A DNA stretch of 50,421 bases from an uncultured Verrucomicrobiota bacterium (GCA_903930345.1 CAIYYI010000032.1:1-50421), one strand, 5' to 3'; counted from the stretch's first letter, positions 18,101-27,083 are shown. Notes: a model not told the origin generated them from the letters alone. Numbers and translations: made by a program.

Positions 18101-19805
18101 TGTCATCCTCTCCATCGCGGCGGCAGGCACCCCCGTGCTGTCCTACCAATGGCAGAAGAACGGGATAGACCTGCCCGGGGCAACCAGCAGCCTGCTGCGA
18201 CTCAACCCGCTGACCACCGGCGACGAGGGGATTTACCGGGTGCGGATCACCAACATCCTGGGGGCAATTTACAGCGATGCGACGCCCTTGACCGTCAGCC
18301 CGACCTCGCCGCCGATGATCACCCTGCCGCCGGGGTCGAGAACGGTTTATGACGGCGGCACGGCCCGGTTCCTGGTCCAGGCCGGAAGCTACCCGCGATT
18401 GACCTGCCAGTGGTTGCTGGAGGGCGTGCCGCTGGCCGGCGAGACCAACCCGGTGCTCACGCTCGGCACCGTGACGACCAGCCAGAGCGGCGGCGCATAC
18501 CGCGCGGTGGTCGGCAACGAAGCCGGGTTCAGCACCAGTGCCGTGGCGGTGCTGACGGTGCTGGCACCGGCGGCAATCACCTGCGCGAGCAATCTGCTGG
18601 CGGATGCCCCCGCCGGGTACTGGCGGCTCGGGGAGGCGGCGGGACCACTCGCCCTGGACGCCCTGGGCGGTAATGACGGCTGGTATTCCAACCGCGTCAC
18701 CTTCGGGGTGGCGGGCGCGGTGACCAATGACTCCGATACGGCCGTCCGCTTCGATGGCGCGGGTGCCAAGGCGGATGTGCCGTGGGCGGCGGCGCTCAAT
18801 CAGTCCAACTTCACCGTGGCCTGCTGGGCAAGGGTCACGGGCAGCTCCGGCACCTATCGGTCCCCGGTCACTTCCCGCGCGGACGGCAGCACGCGCGGCT
18901 ACATTTTCTACGCCAGCCCCGGCAATGCCTGGGAGTTCTGGACGGGCACCGGTGGGCCCATTGGCACCTGGCACACCCTCACGGGTCCGGCGGTCCTCAA
19001 CGATACGTGGGTGCATCTGGTCGGCACGTACGACGGAACGAACAAGTGCTTTTACGTGAACGGGATGCTCGTGGGCACGGCCGCTGTGCCCTTCGCCCCC
19101 AACCCGGACCGCCCCTTGCGCATCGGGGGCGGGGCGACGGACCAGCCGGGCGGGGATTTCTTCCTCCCCGGCGACGTGGACGAAGTGGCGGTTTACGGCA
19201 AGGCCCTGTCGCAGGAGCGGGTGATAACCCACTACACCGCCGCGCGCGCGCGTTACCACAACCAGGCTCCGGTGGCCAATCCGGATGATGCGGACGCGCC
19301 GCAGGATCGCGCCACCCTGATTGCGGCGGCCAAGCTCACGGCCAACGATACGGATGCGGAAAATGACGCGCTGACCTTGCTGGGGGTGGACGCCACCAGC
19401 GCCAGCGGGGGCTCGGTGAGCCTGGCGGGCGGAACCATCACCTACAGGCCCGCCGCCGGTTACACGGGCCCCGACCGCTTCAATTACACCATCACGGATG
19501 GCTATGCCGCCACCGCCACCGGCAGCGTGCTGGTGGCGGTCGTCTCCACCAACCTGCCGACGCTCAATGTGGTTTACGGCCCCGTGATCACCAATGGCCA
19601 GTTCCAGGTGCGGTTTGCGGGGGTGCCAGGGCTGACCTACACCATCGAGCACTCCGACGCCCTGTCCCCGGTGGACTGGCGGAAGTCGGTCAACCTCACG
19701 GCCCCCACGAACGATCCCGGTTTCGGCGTGGGGATCTTCGAGTTCAGCGAGCCGACCAGCGGGACAGCCCAGCGGTTTTACCGGACGGTTTGGCCCGCCT
19801 ATTAA
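15120..19805 (+). CDS. Giant secreted LamG/Ig-like adhesin
   Basis: A 1561-residue exported protein. The ATG at 15120 begins a typical signal peptide (MKNTHHKLLAALVFCCLTAS, cleavage near GHA-Q). Four LamG/concanavalin-like domains lie at about 30-245, 250-480, 660-885 and 1150-1375, each opening with a GYWRLDE-like motif and carrying LVGTYDGTNK with YVNG. Ig-like domains fill 485-658 (two) and 890-1150 (three), with YQWLLNG-type strands. A cadherin-like/Big_9 domain (NQAPVANPDD, then FNYTITDGYA) is at 1378-1470. A final module of about 80 residues has YTIEHSD and RFYRTVWP. Such proteins usually bind glycans or other surfaces; the ligand is unknown. It has no PEP-CTERM signal. The next gene starts 27 bp downstream and shares LamG modules with it, so they likely form one unit. 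Confidence 0.88.
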   Translation: MKNTHHKLLAALVFCCLTASGHAQYSASVLSDNPLGYWRLDEPVVHPAITNLGSLGTSAEGTNFGAGYPVAGALNGGGDTAMQFAPTASSRVVLGNPGAFNFTTGNFTLEVWAKPATLSGAMRIFSNRRTPTGGGAAGYGFGFFGAGNLRLTAYGVADITSPAASFSVGQWYHLVVVRNGATLQFYTNGVALGGTVAIGSINSSPRPLQFCRNPDTDLGVEAFDGVIDEPAVYSYALSATRVQAHYAGGTNSAVAASYDSVVLADTPAGYWRLNARPPVAVNAGSLGAAANGVYLGSVANGRGGALVGEANGAAGFNGTDARVEIPYHAALNGSVFSIECWAKVLGGAGSYRSPLSARDNVGTTKGYIFYASAGNTWEFWNGNGSGGWDNPATRPVVAGDWVHLVGTYDGTNKSFYVNGELVVQNSPVMVVNALRALRIGAGQNEGNPNFLFNGDLDEVAVYGKALMPESVVAHYVAARGSNPPPVLATITQPPLGATNVEESTVTLSVRNVGGVPFRYQWLLNGVPLPGRTSPTLALSNLVFGVDSGSYQVAVSNAAGVVTSAVAQVLVTPSEAPVFAQAPQSISVYAGGTARFSALATGSVRMNYQWQYDGTDLPDQTNATLAVTNVQPDNAGTYRVVARNNGGATNAAAVLTVVTPAGEGYEAGVYADNPVAYYRLDETHGPGLFDRWGRNNGWYSNAVAYSLAGALTNDANPAVRFDGTTGTKGQVPYSPALNTGVFTVECWARAAGGAGTYRAAVSARNDVGPGTTYGYILYATSGNNWEFWSGNGSGWTPQVGGPVTLGEWAHLVGVYDGTNKWFYVNGALRAVTSTVFTPNTVTPLRIGAGQNENVVGSFFFNGDVDEVAYYGLALAPDRILAHYTNGAGQLAAGVSPTVLRAPQSRTNTVGTATSFAVIPGGSLPFACQWRLNGVPLDGQTNATLSLPGVQGADAGSYDVVINNPVGSITSAVAVLYVPVTITAQPQGGMRSEGEDVILSIAAAGTPVLSYQWQKNGIDLPGATSSLLRLNPLTTGDEGIYRVRITNILGAIYSDATPLTVSPTSPPMITLPPGSRTVYDGGTARFLVQAGSYPRLTCQWLLEGVPLAGETNPVLTLGTVTTSQSGGAYRAVVGNEAGFSTSAVAVLTVLAPAAITCASNLLADAPAGYWRLGEAAGPLALDALGGNDGWYSNRVTFGVAGAVTNDSDTAVRFDGAGAKADVPWAAALNQSNFTVACWARVTGSSGTYRSPVTSRADGSTRGYIFYASPGNAWEFWTGTGGPIGTWHTLTGPAVLNDTWVHLVGTYDGTNKCFYVNGMLVGTAAVPFAPNPDRPLRIGGGATDQPGGDFFLPGDVDEVAVYGKALSQERVITHYTAARARYHNQAPVANPDDADAPQDRATLIAAAKLTANDTDAENDALTLLGVDATSASGGSVSLAGGTITYRPAAGYTGPDRFNYTITDGYAATATGSVLVAVVSTNLPTLNVVYGPVITNGQFQVRFAGVPGLTYTIEHSDALSPVDWRKSVNLTAPTNDPGFGVGIFEFSEPTSGTAQRFYRTVWPAY

Positions 19806-19832
19806 CCCCCCCCTGCCCCATCGAACAACCTT

Positions 19833-22800
19833 ATGCGCAAACTTGCTGGTCTGTTCATCCTCACCCTCGTGACGCAATTCGGATTGCGGGCCGCGACAGG
19901 CAACCTGTCGCTGGGGGAAACCAACCTGAACCTTGCCATCCCCGATGGCAACCCTTCCGGCGTGGCCCGGACCCTGTCGGTCCATGATCCGGCGTTCGGC
20001 CCCATCCGGGAGATCCGGGTGCGGCTCCGCACGCGCGGCGGTTACAACGGCGACCTTTATGCCTCCCTGACCCACCGGGACGCGACCGGCCACAGCGGCT
20101 TCAGCGTTCTGCTGAACCGCGTGGGCCGCTCCGCCACGGACCCGAACGGCTCGGCCGGCAGCGGGTTGGACGTGGCGCTGGAGAGCTCCGGCGGCGGCGG
20201 CGACATCCACCTGTCCACCAACGCCCCCGGCACGGTGCTCAGCGGAACCTTCGAGGCGGATGGGCGCCTGGAAAACCCGGAGTACGTCACCGGTGATGCC
20301 AGCGACCGCGTGGCGCGGCTGGATTCCTTCCTGGACGCCGATGTGAACGGGGCATGGACCCTGTTCATCACCGATCTCTCCAGCGGCTTGGGCGCGACCC
20401 TGGAGGCGTGGTCCGTGGATGTGGTCGCGACGGAACGCAAGCCGTTGGTGACCCCCCCGGACCTCGTGCTGAACAACGACAAGGGCGGGTGCGAGGCAAC
20501 CGCAGTCGTGCTCGGAAACGCCCAGGCGAATGTGCCTTGGACGGCGCTGACGAATGATGCCCCGGCCCGGTTCCCCATCGGCGTGACCTCGGTGGTCTGG
20601 ACCCTGGTGACCACGGAGGGCGTCGCCCTCACCGCCACCCAGCGGGTGACCGTGGTCGATGCCGAGGCGCCGTCGCTGGCGGTGCCGGCGGAGGTTGCGT
20701 TCAACACGGCAGGCGGTTGCGCCGTGCCGGCCGCCGCCCTGGCCAGTCCGGTGGCCACCGACAACTGCGGCCTGGCGCTGCTGACCAACAACGCCCCGGC
20801 GGCTTTCCCAGTCGGAGTGACCCTGGTCACCTGGACGGCGATTGATGCGCATGGCAACTCCTCCACCGCGCGCCAGCGGGTGTCCGTGCTGGACACCAAT
20901 TACACCTGCCCGGACCAGCTCCCGTGGCTGCCCTTGATCACCGAGTTCATGGCCGCCAACAGCCACACGCTGGCGGACGAGGATGGCGATTATGTGGACT
21001 GGGTCGAAATCCACAACCCGGGCCCCTTCACCATCAACCTCCGGGACTGGGCGCTGACGGACTTGGCGGGCAATCTGGCCCGGTGGCGCTTTCCAGCCAC
21101 CAACATGGGTCCGGGACAATACTGGGTGGTCTTTCTCTCAAACAAAAACAGGGCTGTGGCCGGCCGGCCGCTGCACGCGAATTTCAAGCTGGAGTCCAAC
21201 GGTGAATACCTCGCCCTGACCACGCCCGGCGGGCTGGTCACATCCCAGTTTGCACCGCTGTTCCCAGCGCAGTTCACCGATGTCTCCTTCGGCTTGGGCG
21301 CACAGTGGGCCTACTCCTCCCTGGTCAATGACCGCAGTCCGGCACGGGTGCTGGTGCCTCTTGATGACAGCTTGGGCACGGGGTGGACCATGCCCGAATT
21401 TGCGGACGCCGGGTGGCTGGCGGGCACCAACGGAGCGGGCTTTGAGACCGGTGCCAGCGAGCTGCCTCCGGCAACCGCCACGCTGCTCGGGCTTAATCCG
21501 GCTGGGTTTTGGCGGCTGGACGAAACAGCCGGCTTGGTGGCGCAGAACACCGGGGCTGGGGGCCCAGCCCAAAACGGCTCCTACCTGAACGGGACCCTGC
21601 TCGGCCAGCCCGGACCGCAGGGGGCCGCCTTCGGTGGCTTTGAGGCCGACAATCGCGCGGCCCGCTTTGATGGCCTCAATGATCGGATCGACGTCCCGTA
21701 CTCCGGCTCGCTCAACCCGGCGACTTTCACCGTCTCCTGCTGGGCGCGCATAACCGGCGGGGCCGGCACCTATCGATCTCCGCTGAGTTCGCGCGCGGAT
21801 GCGCCGACGCGGGGCTACATCTTCTACGCCGGCGCAGCCAACACCTGGGAGTTCTGGACCGGCACGGGGGGGGCCGGCACTTGGGATACAATCGTGGGGC
21901 CTGCCGTGGTGACCAACCAGTGGGTTCACCTGGTGGGGACCTACGATGGTACAACCAAGGCCTTTTACATCAACGGTGTGGCCGTGGGTTCCAAGGCGAC
22001 GGCGTTTTCGCCCAACGATGGCAGCCCGTTCCGGCTGGGCGCCGGCCGGAGCGAGGATCCGGCGGGCGGCTTTTTCTTCCCGGGCGAGGTCGATGAGGCG
22101 GCCGTGTTCAGCCGCGCCTTGTCGGCTGTTGAAATCCAGCGGCTCTACCAATCCGCCACCAACTCGGTCCCGGCGGGGGCTGGCACGGGCAACTTTTTCC
22201 TGACAGGACTGATCAGGACGGACTTGCAGTCCCGGATGCTGGGTCGGAGCAGCGGGGCTTACCTCCGCCTGCCGTTCCAGGTGACCAACGCCACAGGCAT
22301 CGGCCGGCTGACACTGCGGATGCGGTACGATGACGGTTTCATCGCCTACCTGAACGGACAGCCCGTCGCCTGGGCCAATCAGCCGGATGCCCCCGCCTGG
22401 AACTCCACTGCCACGGGGTGGCGCCTCAACTCCGCCGCCGTCAACCCGGTGGAATTCGATCTTTCGGACGCGCGCGAACTCCTGCGGGCCGGCCCCAATG
22501 TCCTGGCCATCCACGGGCTGAATGTGACCGCCACCAACGGCGACTTCCTGATCCTGGCGGAGCTGGAGGCTGGCATGGTCACAAGCCTCGCCACCAACGC
22601 CCGGTACTTTGCCGCCGCCACGCCGGGCGCCCCCAACAGCTTCGGCGCGGCGGACCTCGGCCCGGTCATCACTCTGGCCGGCAGCACCCCGGCCCTGCCG
22701 GTTCAGCCGACCACGAACGACGCCCTCAGCGTCACCGCCGCCGTCGGTCCCGCCTTTGCGCCCGTGGCGGCCGTCACCCTCCACTGGCGGGTGATGTTCG

Positions 22801-25403
22801 GCATCACCAACCAGGTGCCGATGTTGGACGACGGCCAGCACGGTGACGGGGCTGCGGGAGACGGGGTTTTCGGGGCGGCCATCCCGGCGGGAGTGGCGCT
22901 GCCAGGGCAGATGATCCGGTGGTTCATCACCGCCACGGACACCGCCGCACGCGGCTCCCGCTGGCCGCTCTTTGACGACCCGCTCAACACGCCCGAGTAC
23001 GAGGGCACCGTGGTGGCGGATCCGTCCCTCGCCAGCGGCCTTCCCGTCTGGCAGTGGTTCGCCGCGGATTATGCCGCCGCACACAACCGGTCTGGCCAGC
23101 GGGGGGCGGTGTGCTTCAACGGGGAGTTTTACGACAACGTCTACATCCGCCAGCGGGGCGGGTTCACCGCCCAGCTCCAGTCGCAGAAATTCGACTTCAA
23201 CACCGGGTTCCATTGCCGGATCAGCGACGAGGTGGGCCGGGTGGAGGAGGCCAACCTGAACGGCGCCGGGGCGGACCCCAGCTACCTGCGCCCGCCGCTC
23301 GCCTTTGAGGTGTTCCGCACCGCCGGCCATCCCGCCAGCGAGTGTGTCCCCATGCTCCTGCGGTTCAACGGGGCGCCCGATCGGGTGGGCCTCTACCTTG
23401 AGCAGGTGGATGAACGGTTTCTCAACCGCCGTGGCTTGGACCTCAACGGGTCTCTTTACAAATTCACCCAGCGCGCGCAGCTCACCCCCGCGTTCAGCGA
23501 TGCCACCGACGGCGTGGAGAAGAAAACCCGCCTCGCCGAGGACCATGCCGACCTCCAGGCTGTCGTGGATGCGCTGCAGCTCACCAACAACATCGAGGCC
23601 CGCGCCGCGCTGCTGTTCGACCGGCTGAATCTGGCCGGAGTGGTCAATTATCTCGCCTGCCGCGCGGTGGTGCGCGACACCGACGATGTGCGGAAGAACT
23701 GGTACTTCTTCCGTGACACCGAAGGCTCGGGGGAGTGGACCTTTTTCCCCTGGGACAAGGATTACAGCTTCGGGATCGATGCCGATGCGGGCATTTACGC
23801 GAAGCACCCGTTCCTGGGCGATGCAAACCACCGCAAACCCAACGCCGGCCAGTGGAATATGTTGTGGGAGGCCATGTTCACCGACCCGCGCACCCGCCAG
23901 ATGTACCTGCGCCGGCTCCGCACCCTGATGGACGCGCAGCTCCAGGCTGCCCCCGGATACCTGGAGGACCGCCTGGACGCGTGGTTTGCGCCCGTGCAGC
24001 CCCTGCTGGGCACCGGGGCTGCGGACGCGTCAAACGCCGTGGTGGCGCTCAAAGGCTATCTCGCCCAGCGCCGCACCGAACTCTACGTCACCTTCGCCGC
24101 GACCAACGTGGCGGCGGGGGTGGATGCCCTGCTGCCGGAAGGGCAGCCGACGAACGCGGTGGTGCTGTTTGGAGAGGTGGATTATAATCCCGCCTCCGGC
24201 AACCAATTGGAGGAGTACATCCAGCTCGTGAACCCCAACCCGTACGCGGTGGATATCTCGGGCTGGAAAGTGGAGGGTGCCGCCGCGCACCGGTTCAGGC
24301 CGGGCACCGTGATCCTGCCGACGAACACGCTCTACCTGGCCCGCAATGTCGTCGCCTTCCGCGCCCGCGCCACGGGGCCCCGAGGCGGCCAGATCCTGCA
24401 GGTGCAGGGCAACTTCAACGGCACACTCAGCGCGTTGGGTGAGCCCCTGGCGCTGCGGGATGACGCCGATCGCCTGGTCAGCAGCAACCGCTATCTCGGC
24501 CTGCCGACGCTCGCCCAGCGGCAGTTGCGCGTCACCGAGGTCATGTTCAACCCGGCGCCACCGCCCCCCGGCAGCCTTCACTCCGCCCAGGAGTTTGAGT
24601 TCGTTGAGGTGCGGAACATCTCCGCCACTGATCCCCTCGACCTCCACGGCATCCGCTTCGACAACGGCATTGACTTTGATTTCACCAGCAGCTCGGTCAC
24701 CAGCCTGGCCCCGGGCGCCTATGCGCTGGTGGTGGAGAACACAAACGCCTTCTTCGAACGTTACGGCGGCGGCCTGCCGGTGGCCGGCCAATACTCGGGC
24801 AACCTGGACAATGGCGGTGAACGGATCCGTCTGGTGGATGCCGTGGGCGAGGATGTGCAGGACTTCAACTATGAGGGTGGATGGCACAAGTCGGCGGATG
24901 GCCGGGGCCACTCGCTGGTCGTGCGGACCGAGTCAGCCCCGGAGAGCGCCTGGAACCACGGGAGCAACTGGCTGGCCAGCGCCTGCGTCCTTGGTTCCCC
25001 CGGAAGGCCGGAACCGGCGCAGCCATGCGACACGGACGGAGACGGCCTGCCGGACTGGTGGGAGCTGGACCATGGCACGAATCTCGCCCTCTTTGCCGTT
25101 GGCGGGGATGCTGATGGCGACGGCGTGCCGGACGCAGTGGAACTGGGGTTGGGGACAGATCCGGCCGACCCGCTGTTGCCACCGCGCATCGCCGGCCTGC
25201 GCCTGGACGCGGGGGGAGCGGCAGCCACGCTGCTGTTCCAGGCCCGGTCCAACCGGAGCTATATCGTCGAGATGAGCGCCCTCCCTGGGCTCGGGGCCTG
25301 GGTGGGCTTCACCAACGTGCCCGCGCTCCCCAGCAACCGCTGGGAGGCTGTCAGCCCGCCTTTGGCCACCTCAAACCTGTTTTTCCGCCTCGTGATACCT
25401 TAG
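19833..25403 (+). CDS. Giant secreted protein with P-domain, LamG, CotH kinase and lamin-tail domains
   Basis: 1856 residues. A signal peptide (about 1-20) precedes a proprotein-convertase P-domain-like region (about 25-205, GYNGDLYASLTHRD, WTLFITDL). Two HYR-like repeats follow (205-355). A lamin-tail (LTD) domain at 365-490 has LITEFMAANS and VDWVEIHNPGP. A LamG domain lies at 545-770. A CotH kinase-like domain at about 1085-1415 has IRQRGGFTAQ, KNWYFFRD and FFPWDKDYSFG. Two further LTD domains are at 1445-1680. Thrombospondin-3-like calcium loops (DTDGDGLPDWWE, DADGDGVPDAVE) are at about 1732-1775, and the end is a short module FFRLVIP. CotH was first known as a spore-coat kinase; in secreted bacterial multidomain proteins its substrate is unknown. 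No C-terminal PEP-CTERM or lipobox is present. Confidence 0.87.
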   Translation: MRKLAGLFILTLVTQFGLRAATGNLSLGETNLNLAIPDGNPSGVARTLSVHDPAFGPIREIRVRLRTRGGYNGDLYASLTHRDATGHSGFSVLLNRVGRSATDPNGSAGSGLDVALESSGGGGDIHLSTNAPGTVLSGTFEADGRLENPEYVTGDASDRVARLDSFLDADVNGAWTLFITDLSSGLGATLEAWSVDVVATERKPLVTPPDLVLNNDKGGCEATAVVLGNAQANVPWTALTNDAPARFPIGVTSVVWTLVTTEGVALTATQRVTVVDAEAPSLAVPAEVAFNTAGGCAVPAAALASPVATDNCGLALLTNNAPAAFPVGVTLVTWTAIDAHGNSSTARQRVSVLDTNYTCPDQLPWLPLITEFMAANSHTLADEDGDYVDWVEIHNPGPFTINLRDWALTDLAGNLARWRFPATNMGPGQYWVVFLSNKNRAVAGRPLHANFKLESNGEYLALTTPGGLVTSQFAPLFPAQFTDVSFGLGAQWAYSSLVNDRSPARVLVPLDDSLGTGWTMPEFADAGWLAGTNGAGFETGASELPPATATLLGLNPAGFWRLDETAGLVAQNTGAGGPAQNGSYLNGTLLGQPGPQGAAFGGFEADNRAARFDGLNDRIDVPYSGSLNPATFTVSCWARITGGAGTYRSPLSSRADAPTRGYIFYAGAANTWEFWTGTGGAGTWDTIVGPAVVTNQWVHLVGTYDGTTKAFYINGVAVGSKATAFSPNDGSPFRLGAGRSEDPAGGFFFPGEVDEAAVFSRALSAVEIQRLYQSATNSVPAGAGTGNFFLTGLIRTDLQSRMLGRSSGAYLRLPFQVTNATGIGRLTLRMRYDDGFIAYLNGQPVAWANQPDAPAWNSTATGWRLNSAAVNPVEFDLSDARELLRAGPNVLAIHGLNVTATNGDFLILAELEAGMVTSLATNARYFAAATPGAPNSFGAADLGPVITLAGSTPALPVQPTTNDALSVTAAVGPAFAPVAAVTLHWRVMFGITNQVPMLDDGQHGDGAAGDGVFGAAIPAGVALPGQMIRWFITATDTAARGSRWPLFDDPLNTPEYEGTVVADPSLASGLPVWQWFAADYAAAHNRSGQRGAVCFNGEFYDNVYIRQRGGFTAQLQSQKFDFNTGFHCRISDEVGRVEEANLNGAGADPSYLRPPLAFEVFRTAGHPASECVPMLLRFNGAPDRVGLYLEQVDERFLNRRGLDLNGSLYKFTQRAQLTPAFSDATDGVEKKTRLAEDHADLQAVVDALQLTNNIEARAALLFDRLNLAGVVNYLACRAVVRDTDDVRKNWYFFRDTEGSGEWTFFPWDKDYSFGIDADAGIYAKHPFLGDANHRKPNAGQWNMLWEAMFTDPRTRQMYLRRLRTLMDAQLQAAPGYLEDRLDAWFAPVQPLLGTGAADASNAVVALKGYLAQRRTELYVTFAATNVAAGVDALLPEGQPTNAVVLFGEVDYNPASGNQLEEYIQLVNPNPYAVDISGWKVEGAAAHRFRPGTVILPTNTLYLARNVVAFRARATGPRGGQILQVQGNFNGTLSALGEPLALRDDADRLVSSNRYLGLPTLAQRQLRVTEVMFNPAPPPPGSLHSAQEFEFVEVRNISATDPLDLHGIRFDNGIDFDFTSSSVTSLAPGAYALVVENTNAFFERYGGGLPVAGQYSGNLDNGGERIRLVDAVGEDVQDFNYEGGWHKSADGRGHSLVVRTESAPESAWNHGSNWLASACVLGSPGRPEPAQPCDTDGDGLPDWWELDHGTNLALFAVGGDADGDGVPDAVELGLGTDPADPLLPPRIAGLRLDAGGAAATLLFQARSNRSYIVEMSALPGLGAWVGFTNVPALPSNRWEAVSPPLATSNLFFRLVIP

Positions 25404-25694
25404 GCAGCTGTGCGGAAAGCAAAGACCCGGCTCATAGGGCGTGTGGATGCAACCACGACGCTCACGCCGGGTTCGCTGCAGCGCATGGCCGTCCACGTCG
25501 TCGTCATCTTCAGACCTCATAGAAGATTTCAATGGGCGCATCCATATTTGTCGTGACCATGCAACGCTATCCCCCTCCGTGGTTTCGGACGCTTGGGACA
25601 CATAGGATGTTTGTTTCCCAGCTCCGTTTTGCATGCGCGCGTGCACGTCTGGGTGGGAGTTCACCTTCGCCGCTTCAGTGGAAACGAAAAAACG

Positions 25695-25723
25695 TTGAAA
25701 AACCGGCGCGGTCAGCCTACTGT
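25695..25723 (+). promoter_or_regulatory. Promoter-like sequence before a possible small gene
   Basis: TTGAAA and TACTGT are exactly 17 bp apart. The predicted transcription start falls at about 25730, on the GTG of the possible small gene. It might equally drive a small RNA or contribute to pta expression. Confidence 0.4.
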
Positions 25724-25730
25724 TTGACCT

Positions 25731-25814
25731 GTGGATTACCCTTGGAATTACGGGGGACAGCGAGTGGGACGGGGCGGGAGTCAGAAAAACCCTGAACCGG
25801 TAAAGAAAAAGTAA
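25731..25814 (+). CDS. Possible 27-residue leaderless small protein
   Basis: A GTG-initiated frame of 27 codons ending at TAA 25812-25814. The peptide starts VDYPWNYGGQ, continues with a Gly/Arg-rich stretch and ends EPVKKK. There is no Shine-Dalgarno sequence, but the promoter-like pair just upstream would place the 5' end of the mRNA at the GTG. I know no family for it. A stop codon lies two codons upstream, so the frame cannot extend. It could be chance. Confidence 0.25.
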   Translation: MDYPWNYGGQRVGRGGSQKNPEPVKKK

Positions 25815-25992
25815 AGTTTTAGTAAACTTTCGTCCGAATCACCCGGCTGTTTTTTGACATTGTTTCTCGTGGTACTGCGCCGAAGATCCGGGAGATTGTT
25901 TGCCCCGGCAGGTTGGAAAACCAAAAACTGGTGGTGCGATTGGGAGGTAAAAACCGGATTGCTCGCCGAATTGAAAAGAGATGGGTTCGCGC

Positions 25993-26021
25993 TTTTCATT
26001 TGGTGGAGGGGTGTTTAGGCT
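25993..26021 (+). promoter_or_regulatory. Weak candidate promoter of pta
   Basis: TTTTCA and TAGGCT are 17 bp apart; only 6 nt separate the second hexamer from the ATG at 26028, which would give an almost leaderless mRNA. Confidence 0.25.
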
Positions 26022-26027
26022 GGGGAT

Positions 26028-27080
26028 ATGCGCTTCATCGGAACAGTTTACGAAAAGCTGCAGCGTCATCCCAAGCGTCTGGTCTTCCCGGAAGGCACGG
26101 AGCCGAGGGTGTTGCAGGCAGCGCGCCAGTTTTTCTCCCTGCGATTGGGCGTGCCCATCCTGTTGGGCGATCGCACGCGGATCAAGGACGCAGCCGCGCG
26201 CCTGAACGTGCCGCTGGAGGGGGTGCGCATCATCAACCCGGCGGAGAGCGAGGACCTGGAAAACTTTGCACACCGCTTTGAAATCCTGCGCCGGGCCAAG
26301 GGCATTCAGCTGACGGAGGCGCGGGAGGCGATGATCAAGCCCAATTACTACGGGGCCATGATGGTGGCGATGCACCAGGCCGACGGGCTGATCTCCGGCA
26401 CCAATGAAATCGCCGGCAGCGTGCTGCGGCCACTCTTCCAGATCATCAAGCCGGCACCCAACATCCACACGGTTTCAAGCTGCATGGTGATGGAGGTGGA
26501 GGACACGCGGTTTGGCGACAACGGCGTGCTGTTCCTGGCGGACTGCGCCGTGGTGCCGGATCCCACGGTGGAGCAGCTGGCGGACATCGCCGTCTCCACC
26601 GCGCAGGTGGCGCACCGGCTGGCGGGCACGCGCCCGCGCGTGGCCCTGCTCTCCTTTTCCACGCGGGGCAGCGCCGCGCACCCGAGCATCGGCAAGATGC
26701 AGGCGGCCACCGCCCTGGCGGTGCAGAAGGCGCATCAGAAAGGGCTGGAGGCCGATTTCGACGGCGAATTGCAGGTGGACGCGGCCATCGTGCCGGAGAT
26801 CGCCAGTCGGAAGGTGCCGGAGAGCAAGGTGGCGGGGCGGGCCAATGTGCTGATTTTTCCGGACCTCAACTCGGCCAACATCGGTTCCAAGCTGGTGCAG
26901 CACCTGGCACGGGCGAACGCCTACGGCCAGATCCTGCTGGGGCTGGACCGGCCGGCGGCGGACGTTTCCCGCGGAGCCAACGCGCATGACATCCTGGGCG
27001 TGGCGGCCATCGTGGGGGTGCAGGCCATCGAGTACAAATTCCTGTACCCGGACGCCGGCAATAAGCTGCCGGGCGAATAG
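26028..27080 (+). CDS. pta: Phosphate acetyltransferase (phosphotransacetylase)
   Basis: Interconverts acetyl-CoA and acetyl phosphate in the cytoplasm, linking central metabolism to acetate. The 350-residue protein matches the catalytic PTA domain alone, without the N-terminal regulatory domain of the long enterobacterial form. Motifs seen: RLVFPEGTEPRVLQAA, YYGAMMVAMHQADG, SGTNEIAGSVLRP, VLFLADCAVVPDPT, ALLSFSTRGSA, DGELQVDAAIVPEIA, VLIFPDLNSANIGSKL and LGLDRPAADVSRG. Phosphate butyryltransferases share this fold, but the fit to Pta is better. No ackA gene is adjacent. The upstream 600 bp are free of conserved genes; a fucosidase remnant follows immediately. Confidence 0.93.
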   Translation: MRFIGTVYEKLQRHPKRLVFPEGTEPRVLQAARQFFSLRLGVPILLGDRTRIKDAAARLNVPLEGVRIINPAESEDLENFAHRFEILRRAKGIQLTEAREAMIKPNYYGAMMVAMHQADGLISGTNEIAGSVLRPLFQIIKPAPNIHTVSSCMVMEVEDTRFGDNGVLFLADCAVVPDPTVEQLADIAVSTAQVAHRLAGTRPRVALLSFSTRGSAAHPSIGKMQAATALAVQKAHQKGLEADFDGELQVDAAIVPEIASRKVPESKVAGRANVLIFPDLNSANIGSKLVQHLARANAYGQILLGLDRPAADVSRGANAHDILGVAAIVGVQAIEYKFLYPDAGNKLPGE

Positions 27081-27083
27081 CCT

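Larger units (their letters stand above)
25404..26027 (+). other. 624-bp intergenic region between CotH gene and pta
   Basis: No conserved gene is recognised. The right half is unusually AT-rich for this window. It holds a good promoter-like pair at 25695-25723, a possible 27-codon gene at 25731-25814, an AT-rich hairpin with AAAGTTT/AAACTTT arms near 25814-25831, and a second weak promoter just before pta. The left half (25404-25680) shows nothing I can name. Confidence 0.5.
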
